From NCBI GenBank assembly GCA_934700895.1, contig CAKUXV010000002.1, positions 1 through 64,000 on the forward strand: 64,000 nucleotides of DNA, given 5' to 3'. Origin of the DNA: an uncultured Bacilli bacterium. GTDB taxonomy: Bacteria > Bacillota_I > Bacilli_A > RFN20 > CAG-826. Below, piece by piece: positions 1 to 8,158 of this stretch. Both the position numbers and the translations under genes were made by a program. The first letter of the stretch is position 1. Each line of letters starts with the position of its first letter. Below the pieces are notes generated by a model. The model was not told the origin of the DNA. It worked only from the letters and a program-made list of their open reading frames with translations, and did not search any database.

Positions 1-841
1 CGCGACAAAGCAACCAACATTCACTTGGCCCCTTTGACGTTTAAGGAATTCTACGATTTTGTAGGAGGGGATCCGCATGACGCCTTTAATGAATACCTGG
101 TCTATGGAGGAATGCCCCTTGCCGTGCTTAAAGGAGAATCGGAGCAAAAGGAGAATTATCTAAAGGGACTATTTGAGACAACCTATTGAAAGGACGTCTT
201 GGAAAGAAACAAAATCCGAAAAACAGAAAGCCTGGGAGAAATCATCGACATGCTTGCTTATGCGTCTGGTACCTTGCTCAATACCCAGCGAATCGCCAAT
301 ATGCTAGAAAGCCGGAAAAAGGAAAAGATAAGCAAACAAACCGTCGATTTCTATTTGGGTGCATTGGAGGATGCCTATTTGATTAGCGAGGCCCCTCGTC
401 TGGATATCAAGGGCAACACTAGCATTGGGGCGACAAGAAAATATTATTTTGCCGATAACGGTTTACGGAACGCCCGGCTTGATTTTACTTCGCTAGATGT
501 GAGTCAAATGGTTGAAAATGCCGTTTATAACGAATTAAAGGCGAAAGGATATCACGTGAGGGTTGGAACGTTTGCTCGGGTGGAAAAAGATAAAAATGAC
601 AAAAGCGTGCTTAAAAATTATGAAATTGATTTCTACGCGACCAAAGGCGTCAAAACCTTTTATATCCAAGTTACCGATAATATGAACCAAGAAAGCACCA
701 AAGCAAGAGAACTAGCACCCTATCGGTTGATCCGGGACGCCAGTGCCAAATACGTCTTGGTGAACCAAAAGGTTTCCGATGCAGAAACTAGAAAACGGCG
801 TTTTGCTTCAAGATATCGTGGATTTTTTGCTGAGCCTTTAA
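1..841 (+). pseudogene. Broken AAA+ ATPase with DUF4143 C-terminal domain, 5' end outside the window
   Basis: Reading frame 1 runs from base 1 and encodes the second half of a P-loop ATPase of the DUF4143 type (segments APLTFKEFYDFVGG and VYGGMPLAVLKGE, then the DUF4143 region with FADNGLRNARL and ENAVYNELKAKGYHV, and IDFYA..FYIQVTD near the end). The frame is interrupted by TGA at 187-189, exactly where relatives read T-Y-L-K-D-V (a TTA to TGA change fits). A second lesion lies near 785-795: shifting frame there restores the family-like tail ENGVLLQDIVDFLLSL with a stop at 839-841, whereas the unshifted frame runs on to 885 with a basic nonsense tail. TGA is a stop in this genome, so it is not recoded Trp. 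The gene is very likely dead. The N-terminal Walker motifs are not in the window. Confidence 0.85.
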
Positions 842-1424
842 GAAGGTCTATAGGCAAAACGTCATATAGGCGGGAATACAAATAATCCCATCCTCGCGAA
901 TCGAGAAGTTGTGGCGTTTTGCACATTGTGTCCGAGTCAAGGATTCGCTTGTTTTTCGCCTATCTGTCGCGTATATTTCCCGTTTTGGCAACGGAAAAAC
1001 AGGAAAAACTAAAAACGTAAATACGAATGAGCTGATGGAAAAAAACGAGTCATATCCCCTGGTTTTGATATCCATTACAACTTGTATCGAGAATTCTGAG
1101 ACGATTCTTACTTTTTAAAATTTGGAAAAAACGATAATGTCCCATGTATTCGAACTTATTTGGAAAATTTTAGAAAAAACGCAAACTAACTTTCCTGCCA
1201 AAATACTAAAAAACGCAAGGTATCATAAGGCTTGCAAGCAGGGGAAGAACCTCGATACTCTTAAATGCGCCATCCAAGCATTTGCCCCAACTCGAGTCCA
1301 TGCAACACGGATTTTACCGATGAAGTGATTTGCTATGCGCGTTAAGTCCTCACTGCAATTGGTGACATGATTGGTGACAGATTGATGACAAGTACTACAA
1401 CGAATTTAGCGAGAAGGTGAACGT
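842..1424. other. Gap without a recognisable gene
   Basis: Only short, unrecognised reading frames occur here (68-69 codons at 909-1118 and 1122-1328), with no ribosome binding site and no family-like motif. The stretch lies between two decayed genes and reads as degraded DNA. Confidence 0.5.
1358..1390 (+). repeat. Three near-tandem copies of ATTGGTGACA
   Basis: Copies start at 1358, 1370 and 1381 (the third reads ATTGATGACA), with a period of 12 then 11 bases. Read as protein this gives I-G-D-M-I-G-D-R-L-M-T. Repeats of the IGD/VTD type occur near the C-terminus of some AlbA_2/RecG-like regulators, so this could be the tail of a lost gene, fitting the AlbA_2 fragment that follows. Confidence 0.5.
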
Positions 1425-1585
1425 ATGAATTTGGGAAAAGAATCCGAACTGTTGGAATTTAAGGAAACGACAAAAAACTTGGGGATGCGGTTGTCGATAT
1501 CGCCGCGATGCTGAATAAGCACGGCCGAGGCGTCTTATATTTTGGCGTAAAGAATAACGGGGAAGTGAGAAGGACGGATCTTTAA
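1425..1585 (+). pseudogene. Fragment of a Schlafen/AlbA_2-domain protein
   Basis: ATG at 1425 follows a GAAGGTGA ribosome binding site. It reads MNLGKESELLEFKETTKNLG, a typical AlbA_2 start (E-x-x-x-L-E-F-K-E). A frameshift follows at about 1485; the next frame continues as AVVDIAAMLNKHG then RGVLYFGVKNNGEV, the conserved second half of the AlbA_2 core, and stops at 1583-1585. Full-length relatives are several hundred residues; only about 50 codons remain. AlbA_2 proteins are usually DNA-binding or ATP-binding regulators. This copy is both frameshifted and truncated. Confidence 0.75.
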
Positions 1586-1610
1586 AATTGGCTTAAATCG
1601 AGGTCTTTTT

Positions 1611-2641
1611 ATGAAAACTTCCAAAAAGTCACCAATTGCGAGGCAATTGATTATCCCTGTTTATCAAGCGGTTCTAGCGTTAGGCGGTTCGGCAACCAAT
1701 GACGAAATTTGTGAAAAGGTTATTCAAGAAATGGGGCTTTCCGCCGAACAAATTGATGAACCACATTTAGGCAGTATTACGCAAACGGAGCTGCAGTACC
1801 AACTTGCCTGGGCCAGGACCTATTTGAAAAATTACGGCATTTTAGAAAAATCCGGACGTGGCGTATGGGCTGTTTCAGCGGAATATTTGCGAGAAAGGGA
1901 AATTAACCCGTCCGATGTTTGCTCACAGGGTTCAAAAAAGAGAACTGCCGTTAAAATTGATGGCGATTTAGACAAATCTACTGAAATAATGAAGAATCAA
2001 TCAAAAGAAGCGGGTGGCGAAGAAGTTGTCCTTACGGAAGCGTGGAAGGATCGGCTATCCAAACTGCTAATGAGCATTAATCCTTATTCTTTTGAGCGTC
2101 TTGCACAGCGCCTATTGCGTGAATGCGGCTTTGAACAAGTGGTTGTTACGAAAAATCCGGCGACGGTGGAATTGACGGAACTGGACGTTTAAAAATTAAT
2201 GAGATTTTTAGTTTTAACGTAGCTTTTCAATGCAAAAGATATTGCGGAACGGTGGGCGCTCCTGAAATTAGAGATTTGCGAGGTTCGTTATTAACAAACA
2301 TTGAAAAAGGAATTTTTATAACTACCGGTAGGTTCACTCAACAGGCTAAAGACGAGGCTTCCGCTCCGGGGAAACAACAAATTGATTTAATTGATGGCGA
2401 TGACTTTATGGAGAAACTCGCACAGTACGGTATTGGCGTAAATGAAGTTAAGACTTATGAGGTTGATGAACAATTCTTCGCCAAATTCGAACAAAACGAG
2501 CCTGAATTCTATTGCGAAACTAAATTAGTACCTTTAAACCTAGATATAGGAGCAAATAAGGGATTGCAGATTCATGAAATTGTTTTAACTAGTCAAGCTG
2601 GGTTGGGCTTGGGGCCAATCTCAGGATTTGATCGAATTTGA
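1611..2641 (+). pseudogene. Mrr-type restriction endonuclease, frameshifted in the catalytic core
   Basis: The ATG at 1611 opens an Mrr N-terminal winged-helix domain (residues about 1-110; TNDEICEKVIQEMGLS, YLKNYGILEKSGRGVWAVS), followed by the catalytic domain (INPYSFERLAQRLLRECGFEQVVVTK). A one-base shift near 2150-2160 then leads to a stop at 2190-2192. In the other frame the expected catalytic motif continues: K-S-G-D-G-G-I-D-G-T-G, then NVAFQCKRY and TTGRFTQQAKDEA down to about 2480. D and QCK of the PD-(D/E)XK site are thus split between frames. Mrr enzymes cut methylated DNA. The last codons to 2641 probably belong to inserted DNA, because an inverted repeat starts at 2533. The gene is inactive unless frameshifting rescues it. 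Confidence 0.85.
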
Positions 2642-2828
2642 CAAAATAAATACGCTAACGAACCCCTCCTTGTGCGGTGCTCCCGCGCCGAGAGGAACGG
2701 TGTGGCATATCGTTCATGGCTGGCGGCCCGCGGAACGTCAAAGAGTCGCCTATTCGTAGAATTGGCCGAGGAAACATCGATGTGGTGGCAAATTTTATCC
2801 CTTATTTGCTCCTATATCTAGCTTTAAA
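2533..2828. repeat. Segment bounded by 32-bp inverted repeats (31/32 identical)
   Basis: Left arm 2533-2564 and right arm 2797-2828 are reverse complements with one mismatch; both begin TTTAAA on the outside and share the core TAGATATAGGAGCAAATAAG. The 232 bp between them holds no recognisable gene. CC flanks both outer ends. The arms could be the terminal repeats of a 296-bp MITE-like element, or recombination sites of an invertible segment. The right arm ends about 67 bp before the MutL-like gene. No recombinase gene is visible in the window. Confidence 0.75.
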
Positions 2829-2894
2829 CCATTTCTTTGTGGTACAGCAACATTTGGACACTTATACTTATAAAATATATTAAGGGGCGATTCA

Positions 2895-4373
2895 TTGGAA
2901 CCAACAGTTTTAAAAACACATAACGTACCTCCATCCACAAATCTTCGTAAGGTCATGGCCCATTCGGGCTATACCCTTGAATCCGCATTGGCGGATATTA
3001 TTGATAACTGCGTTTCCGCTCACGCTCGCCATGTGTATTTGAATTTCGGTATTGTTGATGGTGAGTTTCAAGTCAAAATCCTGGATGATGGGCAGGGAAT
3101 GTCTAAGGAAAAACTTGGACAGGCCATGATATATGGTTATATCGATTCGGAAGACAAAAGAAGCATAACGGATATTGGTCGATATAGCGTTGGCTTAAAA
3201 ACGGCATCTTCGACTTTTTGTACAAATTTGTTGGTGTATTCTAAAACCAAAGATTCTTGCATACACGGGACTTCCCAACGTTTTAATTCGGAGGAGTGGG
3301 GGTATGACGAAATCCAGTGTCTCGGCGATGAAATCACCGGGGCGTCTGGCACTTTAGTAATTTGGAACCATGCAAAATTAGAAAAAGACGAAGAAGCAAA
3401 TGAAGCGTTAATCAATAACCTCGACTACCTTGCGAATCTTATTAACCGGGTCAAAATATATCTATCTAAGGCGTTTTGTTATTACATTAAAGGGGATGAT
3501 CCTGCGATGGTTATTGCCGTCAACGGTCAGCGTTTAATCTATTGGTCTCCTGTTGAGGGCTGCAAAGGAATTGTTAGCAACTTTGAGAATGAAGTTGTGG
3601 TAAAAGGATCTATCGTCACAGTCAAAACCTTTATTCTTCCGCCGTTTAAGAAAATGACACCAGCTGAGCAGACATATGTTTGTTTAGGCCACGACGGAAA
3701 AATTCAAGATACACAGGGATTTTATGTTTATCGTCAACATCGTCTTATCATAGCGGGCGGCTGGCTTGGCATTGAAGGACTGGCTAGTGACAACAAATCA
3801 GCATATGCCCGCATTGTTTTGAATTTCGATAATTCATTGGACGAATATATGTCCGTTAATTATGAAAAAGATTCCATCAAGATACCGGAAGAATTAGCGG
3901 ATTATTTAAAAAAGGTCGCAAAAAAAGCCAAAGCGGACTCCGTCAAAACTTATGATTACAAGCGAGACCCTCGACCCTACCGTCACCGCAAGAAAAGCGA
4001 TGAAATTCCCGTTTGGTCCGTCTCTAGGTCTGGAACGTCCGTGAAGGTTGAGGTCAATCCCGACAATCCTTTGATAAATGGGTACACGTCTTCCATGTCC
4101 TCAAAAGATAAAAAAGCATTCTTTTCGTTGCTATCAAAAACTTATCCGACCTCGGAATTTGTAGGTGCATCGCCAGCTGTGAATAAACTTTCTTTGGAAG
4201 AATTAGAGACGCTTGTAAAACGTCGATATGAGGAATTAAAGGGTAAGTCGCCTTTGAATGAAATTGCTCAAACGTTGCTAAAGGAAGAACCGTTTTGCGA
4301 CGATGATTATTCCACCGACGCGAAATCTTTCATTGTCGATTTGATAGAAAAAGAGGAGCGAAAACATGGATGA
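2895..4373 (+). CDS. MutL/MORC-like GHKL ATPase of an MZA-type defence operon
   Basis: 492 aa. The start is TTG at 2895 behind AAGGGG (2883-2888); no better start keeps the conserved N-terminus. The GHKL ATP-binding fold is clear: motif I ALADIIDNCVSAHA with Mg-binding N38, motif II DDGQGM (64-69), and the lid GRYSVGLKTAS (95-105). GHKL ATPases of this MutL/MORC branch close on ATP and are known in restriction-like operons with Z1, DUF4420 and AIPR genes, the same order seen downstream. Its stop overlaps the Z1 gene start by 8 bp, so translation is probably coupled. It is the first gene of the operon; TATACT (2863-2868) may be its -10 box. The identity of fold and system is strong; the mechanism is unknown. 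Confidence 0.9.
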   Translation: MEPTVLKTHNVPPSTNLRKVMAHSGYTLESALADIIDNCVSAHARHVYLNFGIVDGEFQVKILDDGQGMSKEKLGQAMIYGYIDSEDKRSITDIGRYSVGLKTASSTFCTNLLVYSKTKDSCIHGTSQRFNSEEWGYDEIQCLGDEITGASGTLVIWNHAKLEKDEEANEALINNLDYLANLINRVKIYLSKAFCYYIKGDDPAMVIAVNGQRLIYWSPVEGCKGIVSNFENEVVVKGSIVTVKTFILPPFKKMTPAEQTYVCLGHDGKIQDTQGFYVYRQHRLIIAGGWLGIEGLASDNKSAYARIVLNFDNSLDEYMSVNYEKDSIKIPEELADYLKKVAKKAKADSVKTYDYKRDPRPYRHRKKSDEIPVWSVSRSGTSVKVEVNPDNPLINGYTSSMSSKDKKAFFSLLSKTYPTSEFVGASPAVNKLSLEELETLVKRRYEELKGKSPLNEIAQTLLKEEPFCDDDYSTDAKSFIVDLIEKEERKHG

Positions 4374-7158
4374 TAAACGTCAGGCTATATTGGACGATTT
4401 AGCATCGGAACTTTCTCGATATCGGGAAAGATGCTATGACGAACTGAATTCTTTGAGTTTGAGCGAACAAAAAGCACGACTTCGTGAACGCGCGTCTAGG
4501 TGGTTAGGACTCGATACCGACCCGATTCCCGTGGTCTCGGTTTTGGATGACGAGGTTCGTGACATTATCTCCGACAATACAATCATGAAAGATATGCCTG
4601 CACCCAATATTGTTTACTCTACGACATGGAAACCGTGGCTACCCGAATATCGAAATCAAATTGATTGGTCTTATTCTAAAAGGTATTTAAAGTATCTGAA
4701 TTTCGATAAGCATTGGGCAAAGGGCTCCGTGGATTCGATTGATTCGGCAAGCGACCAAATCCTAAGCCATTGCGGAAATCCGTTTGCAAAAGAAGACGTT
4801 TTCGTAAAAGGCTTGGTTGTTGGCGATATTCAATCCGGAAAAACTGCCAGTTACACCTCCCTAATCAACAAGGCGATTGATGCCGGTTTTAAATTGATTG
4901 TCGTCTTTACCGGCACCACTAATGAACTTCGCGCCCAAACGCAAAAACGTCTAGATTACGAAGTGATTGGTTTAACTCGTGCTGAAAAAGATGAACAGTT
5001 CCAAGTGGTCGGGGTAGGGAAATACGAAACCCGTTCCAGAGTCAACTGCTTAACCAACGCCGATATCAAGGGCGATATTAAATCTCCAAATGGGAGCTAT
5101 AACATATCGGAACAATCCTCAACCTATCTTGCCGTTATCAAAAAAAGGCCCTCTACATTGGAATCGGTTATTAAAGTGATTCAATCGGGTGAACGGTGTC
5201 TTAGGGATCCTGAACGAAAACTGCCTTTGCCTGTTTTGGTGATCGATGATGAGGCGGATTTAGCTTCGATTAATACAAATGATACGGAGAAATTAAAGGA
5301 GGCGTCCGGGACAAACAAGCTCATTCGTACGCTCCTTTGTAAAACTTGCAGAAACGTAACTTATGTTGGGTACACAGCAACCCCATTTGCTAACGTTTTT
5401 GTTAAACCCTATCAAGAGGTACAGGCCGAAGACGCTGACGATATTTTTCCTGATGATTTTATCGTTACGCTTCCGACCCCGGCTGGCTATTCCGGCGTAG
5501 AAGATTTTTTTGGAATCACCCGCAATAGCCGGTTTGAGGATACCCCTGTTAGAAAAGACCTTTTAGCCGTTATTTCCGAATCGGATCGATCTGGGTTTAA
5601 AGACTATCGCGACGAAGACATCCCGTCGAAGGAACAAACGAATCTTTTCTTCCCGCAGTCCTTAAAGGAAGCCATGATGTGTTTCTTGGTTGGGGCTGGC
5701 GTCAAAATCAGTCGTGGAATTCGCGAAAATTGCACGATGCTTGTGAACGTGGACGTTCGCACGATTTATAATGAGTCTTTACGCGATAATGTTCGCAGTT
5801 CGTTCAATACCCTTTGCAATCAGTTTTCTGTCCTCCCTGAAATTAGAGGGGAATTCAAAAATTATTGGGAACGAAAAATGAAGCCTATCTCGGAACATAG
5901 GTTTCAAGAACAAGAACGCATGTTTAAGGACGACTGGAATGAAATTGAAAAGGGAATTGAAGAGGCGATTTCCTGGAAATTATCCGATTCCGTGAAACTC
6001 ATCACGGGAAGCAAAGAGTCCGATACGCTGGATTATTCACTAACGGATCACGCCCTTTACATTGTGGTTGGCGGCCCGAAACTTTCCAGGGGGTTGACGC
6101 TTGAAGGCTTGTCCGTTTCTTATTATGGTCGAAGGGCACGAGCTTTCGATACGCTTCTTCAAATGGGACGATGGTTCGGATATCGCAAGGGCTGGATTGA
6201 TGTGTGCCGCGTTTTCACCACCAAAGAAATCGCCAATGATTTTATCGAAGCGGCAATTTCTTTGGAATCCTTCAAACATCAAATTGAGAGGATGAATAAA
6301 GAAAAAAGCACGCCAAGGGAATTTGGTTTGCAAGTACTGACGTATACAGCGGTCATGATGCCGACATCCCGGTCAAAAATGCGTGAAGCCGTCAAACAAA
6401 AAATTACGTTCTCCGGAACCCTTTCTCAAATCTTGGATTACAAATTTAAAGACAAAGAACATAACGCGAGTCTCGTTCAACAATTTGTTGATAGATTCGG
6501 TCCCGCCCATAAGAAAAAAGACCGTTCAAACTATGTAATGGAACATATCGATGGAAAAGATATTCTCACGTTCTTGAAGTCCTATCATTGTCCCTCGGCA
6601 ACGGTCGGGCTTTGGGCAGATTATATTGAACGTCTCTACAACACACTGCGCGAACTTACGGATTGGACCGTTGTTTTATCCAGCAATATTATTAGAAACG
6701 AAGAAGCGGATGTAACGCTTAAAAATGGCGAAAACGATTACTGCTACATTAAAAAGCCTCTTCGTTCGATCCGCGAAGGAGGACTTAACGAAGATGGTTT
6801 CTCTTTGCGGGTTTTGACGGCTCCTGGGGACTTCAAAGATTTCTTTTCGGAAGAGGATTTAAAACACTTGCCGGATAAACTCGATTCTTATAAGTTTGAT
6901 AACAGTTTTGTCGTGGAACGCTTCACTAAAGAACATGGATTTTTGGTCATTTATATTTTTGATCCAAAGCAAAAGGATGAAGACGGCGGAGAGCTAATTA
7001 AAGAGGGGACCTCATCTACTGGCTTGGGCATTTGGTTTCCTGTCTCACAGTCGGCGGAATCTGAATATCGTTATATCAATACGGTGATGCGCGAATCGCT
7101 AAATCGAACGGACGATGTCGCTAAATGCGAACCAGAGGAGGAAAATAATGGCCATTAA
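4366..7158 (+). CDS. Z1-domain SF2 helicase-like ATPase
   Basis: 930 aa, ATG at 4366 with GAGGAG upstream. Walker A is GDIQSGKT (153-160), Walker B is the DEAD-like DDEAD (294-298), a motif III equivalent is GYTATPFANVFV (about 335-345), and the Z1 motif VI region is LSRGLTLEGL followed by LLQMGRWFGYRKGW (about 595-610) with the arginine finger. These are hallmarks of the Z1 family, a divergent superfamily II helicase found in MutL-type restriction and phage-defence operons. It presumably moves on or remodels DNA, coupled to the GHKL ATPase and to the PD-(D/E)XK protein. The gene overlaps both neighbours (8 bp upstream, 11 bp downstream). The C-terminal 300 residues have no motif I recognise. 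Confidence 0.92.
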   Translation: MDDKRQAILDDLASELSRYRERCYDELNSLSLSEQKARLRERASRWLGLDTDPIPVVSVLDDEVRDIISDNTIMKDMPAPNIVYSTTWKPWLPEYRNQIDWSYSKRYLKYLNFDKHWAKGSVDSIDSASDQILSHCGNPFAKEDVFVKGLVVGDIQSGKTASYTSLINKAIDAGFKLIVVFTGTTNELRAQTQKRLDYEVIGLTRAEKDEQFQVVGVGKYETRSRVNCLTNADIKGDIKSPNGSYNISEQSSTYLAVIKKRPSTLESVIKVIQSGERCLRDPERKLPLPVLVIDDEADLASINTNDTEKLKEASGTNKLIRTLLCKTCRNVTYVGYTATPFANVFVKPYQEVQAEDADDIFPDDFIVTLPTPAGYSGVEDFFGITRNSRFEDTPVRKDLLAVISESDRSGFKDYRDEDIPSKEQTNLFFPQSLKEAMMCFLVGAGVKISRGIRENCTMLVNVDVRTIYNESLRDNVRSSFNTLCNQFSVLPEIRGEFKNYWERKMKPISEHRFQEQERMFKDDWNEIEKGIEEAISWKLSDSVKLITGSKESDTLDYSLTDHALYIVVGGPKLSRGLTLEGLSVSYYGRRARAFDTLLQMGRWFGYRKGWIDVCRVFTTKEIANDFIEAAISLESFKHQIERMNKEKSTPREFGLQVLTYTAVMMPTSRSKMREAVKQKITFSGTLSQILDYKFKDKEHNASLVQQFVDRFGPAHKKKDRSNYVMEHIDGKDILTFLKSYHCPSATVGLWADYIERLYNTLRELTDWTVVLSSNIIRNEEADVTLKNGENDYCYIKKPLRSIREGGLNEDGFSLRVLTAPGDFKDFFSEEDLKHLPDKLDSYKFDNSFVVERFTKEHGFLVIYIFDPKQKDEDGGELIKEGTSSTGLGIWFPVSQSAESEYRYINTVMRESLNRTDDVAKCEPEEENNGH

Positions 7159-8158
7159 TTTGTACCAAAAATGGGAAAATTGCAAAGAAAGCGCGAAAAG
7201 GCATGATTGTGCTGGGAGTTCCAGCGGAATCGTATTTTCATCTTTTGCCTCCGCCCGTTTTGGCGAAATTTATATTTCCGTCAATGGGACAGGCTCTGAA
7301 AGCCTTTATATTGAATTGGACGATGAAACCGCCAACTCTTTTGAAAGACCCAATGTGTCCGGGATGGTTTTTTATGTGGACACTTTCCCAGCTTTGGATC
7401 ACGCAAAGAAGTTTTTAAAAATCGCTTTGGACTCCCAAAGTGCCTTGCCGGAAGCTTTTGAAGCTTTTTCAGTTACTCTTGCACGAACGGTTAATACGGT
7501 GGAATCGTCTTTGGAGGCGGTTGAAGCTGCTCTTTCGATTGTGGGTAAGTACCAGGCGTTTTTCGGAAAAGGAAAAAAGAGGCGCTTGACTGCACCGGAA
7601 GAACAAGGACTGTTCGGCGAACTATTGGTTTTGGAAAAATGCTTAGAGGCTTATGGAGATCGCGCCATTAAAGCGTGGACGGGTCCCGATAAAAATAAAC
7701 ATGATTTTATTTTCGATGGCAATGATTCCATCGAAGTCAAAACTTCCTTAAAACAAACGCGAATTTCGGTTAAAATCTCCAATGAAAATCAACTGTCTTA
7801 CGCTCCTAGATCGACTTTATTCCTTAAGATTTTGGTATTGGAACCCAATCCAAGCGGACAAACTATCGTGAATTTAATACAACGAATCGCGGAGAATCTT
7901 ATCCGTGACGAATCGGCAAAAAATGATTTCCGGATGAAACTTTTGGAATTGGGCGTCGAACCAACATTGTTGGAGACCGGTCATCATTACGTTTTGGTTG
8001 GAACTCATACGTATCGCGTCGACGAAGCCTTCCCTAAATTGACCATCGAAAACATTAGGGGGATTAGCAACCGGATTTACGATCTTAGTTATCGAATTGA
8101 TCTAGATGGCGTTGAAGAAGAAAGGGGCAATATTTATGAATGTGTCGGAAGCAAATGA
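7148..8158 (+). CDS. DUF4420 PD-(D/E)XK-like protein of the MZA-type operon
   Basis: 336 aa. I choose ATG 7148 (MAINLYQKWENC), which has AGGAGG about 8 nt upstream; a longer in-frame reading from 7115 lacks one. The core contains PEEQGLFGELLVLEKCLE, then a PD-(D/E)XK signature: D in KHDFIF and E-x-K in SIEVKTSLKQ. This order fits DUF4420, a family predicted to be a restriction-type nuclease in MutL-Z1 operons. The catalytic residues look intact, so this may be the cutting subunit. It overlaps the Z1 gene by 11 bp and the AIPR gene by 23 bp. Confidence 0.85.
   Translation: MAINLYQKWENCKESAKRHDCAGSSSGIVFSSFASARFGEIYISVNGTGSESLYIELDDETANSFERPNVSGMVFYVDTFPALDHAKKFLKIALDSQSALPEAFEAFSVTLARTVNTVESSLEAVEAALSIVGKYQAFFGKGKKRRLTAPEEQGLFGELLVLEKCLEAYGDRAIKAWTGPDKNKHDFIFDGNDSIEVKTSLKQTRISVKISNENQLSYAPRSTLFLKILVLEPNPSGQTIVNLIQRIAENLIRDESAKNDFRMKLLELGVEPTLLETGHHYVLVGTHTYRVDEAFPKLTIENIRGISNRIYDLSYRIDLDGVEEERGNIYECVGSK

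Noticed and set aside
187..189. TGA as Trp (Mycoplasma code)
   Set aside because: Intact genes end in TGA (rubrerythrin at 42032, the 187-aa gene at 10731, oppD at 63645), and the position calls for Leu.
2677..2883. 68-codon frame across the right inverted repeat
   Set aside because: Part of it is the reverse complement of the left arm; no start signal and no family likeness.
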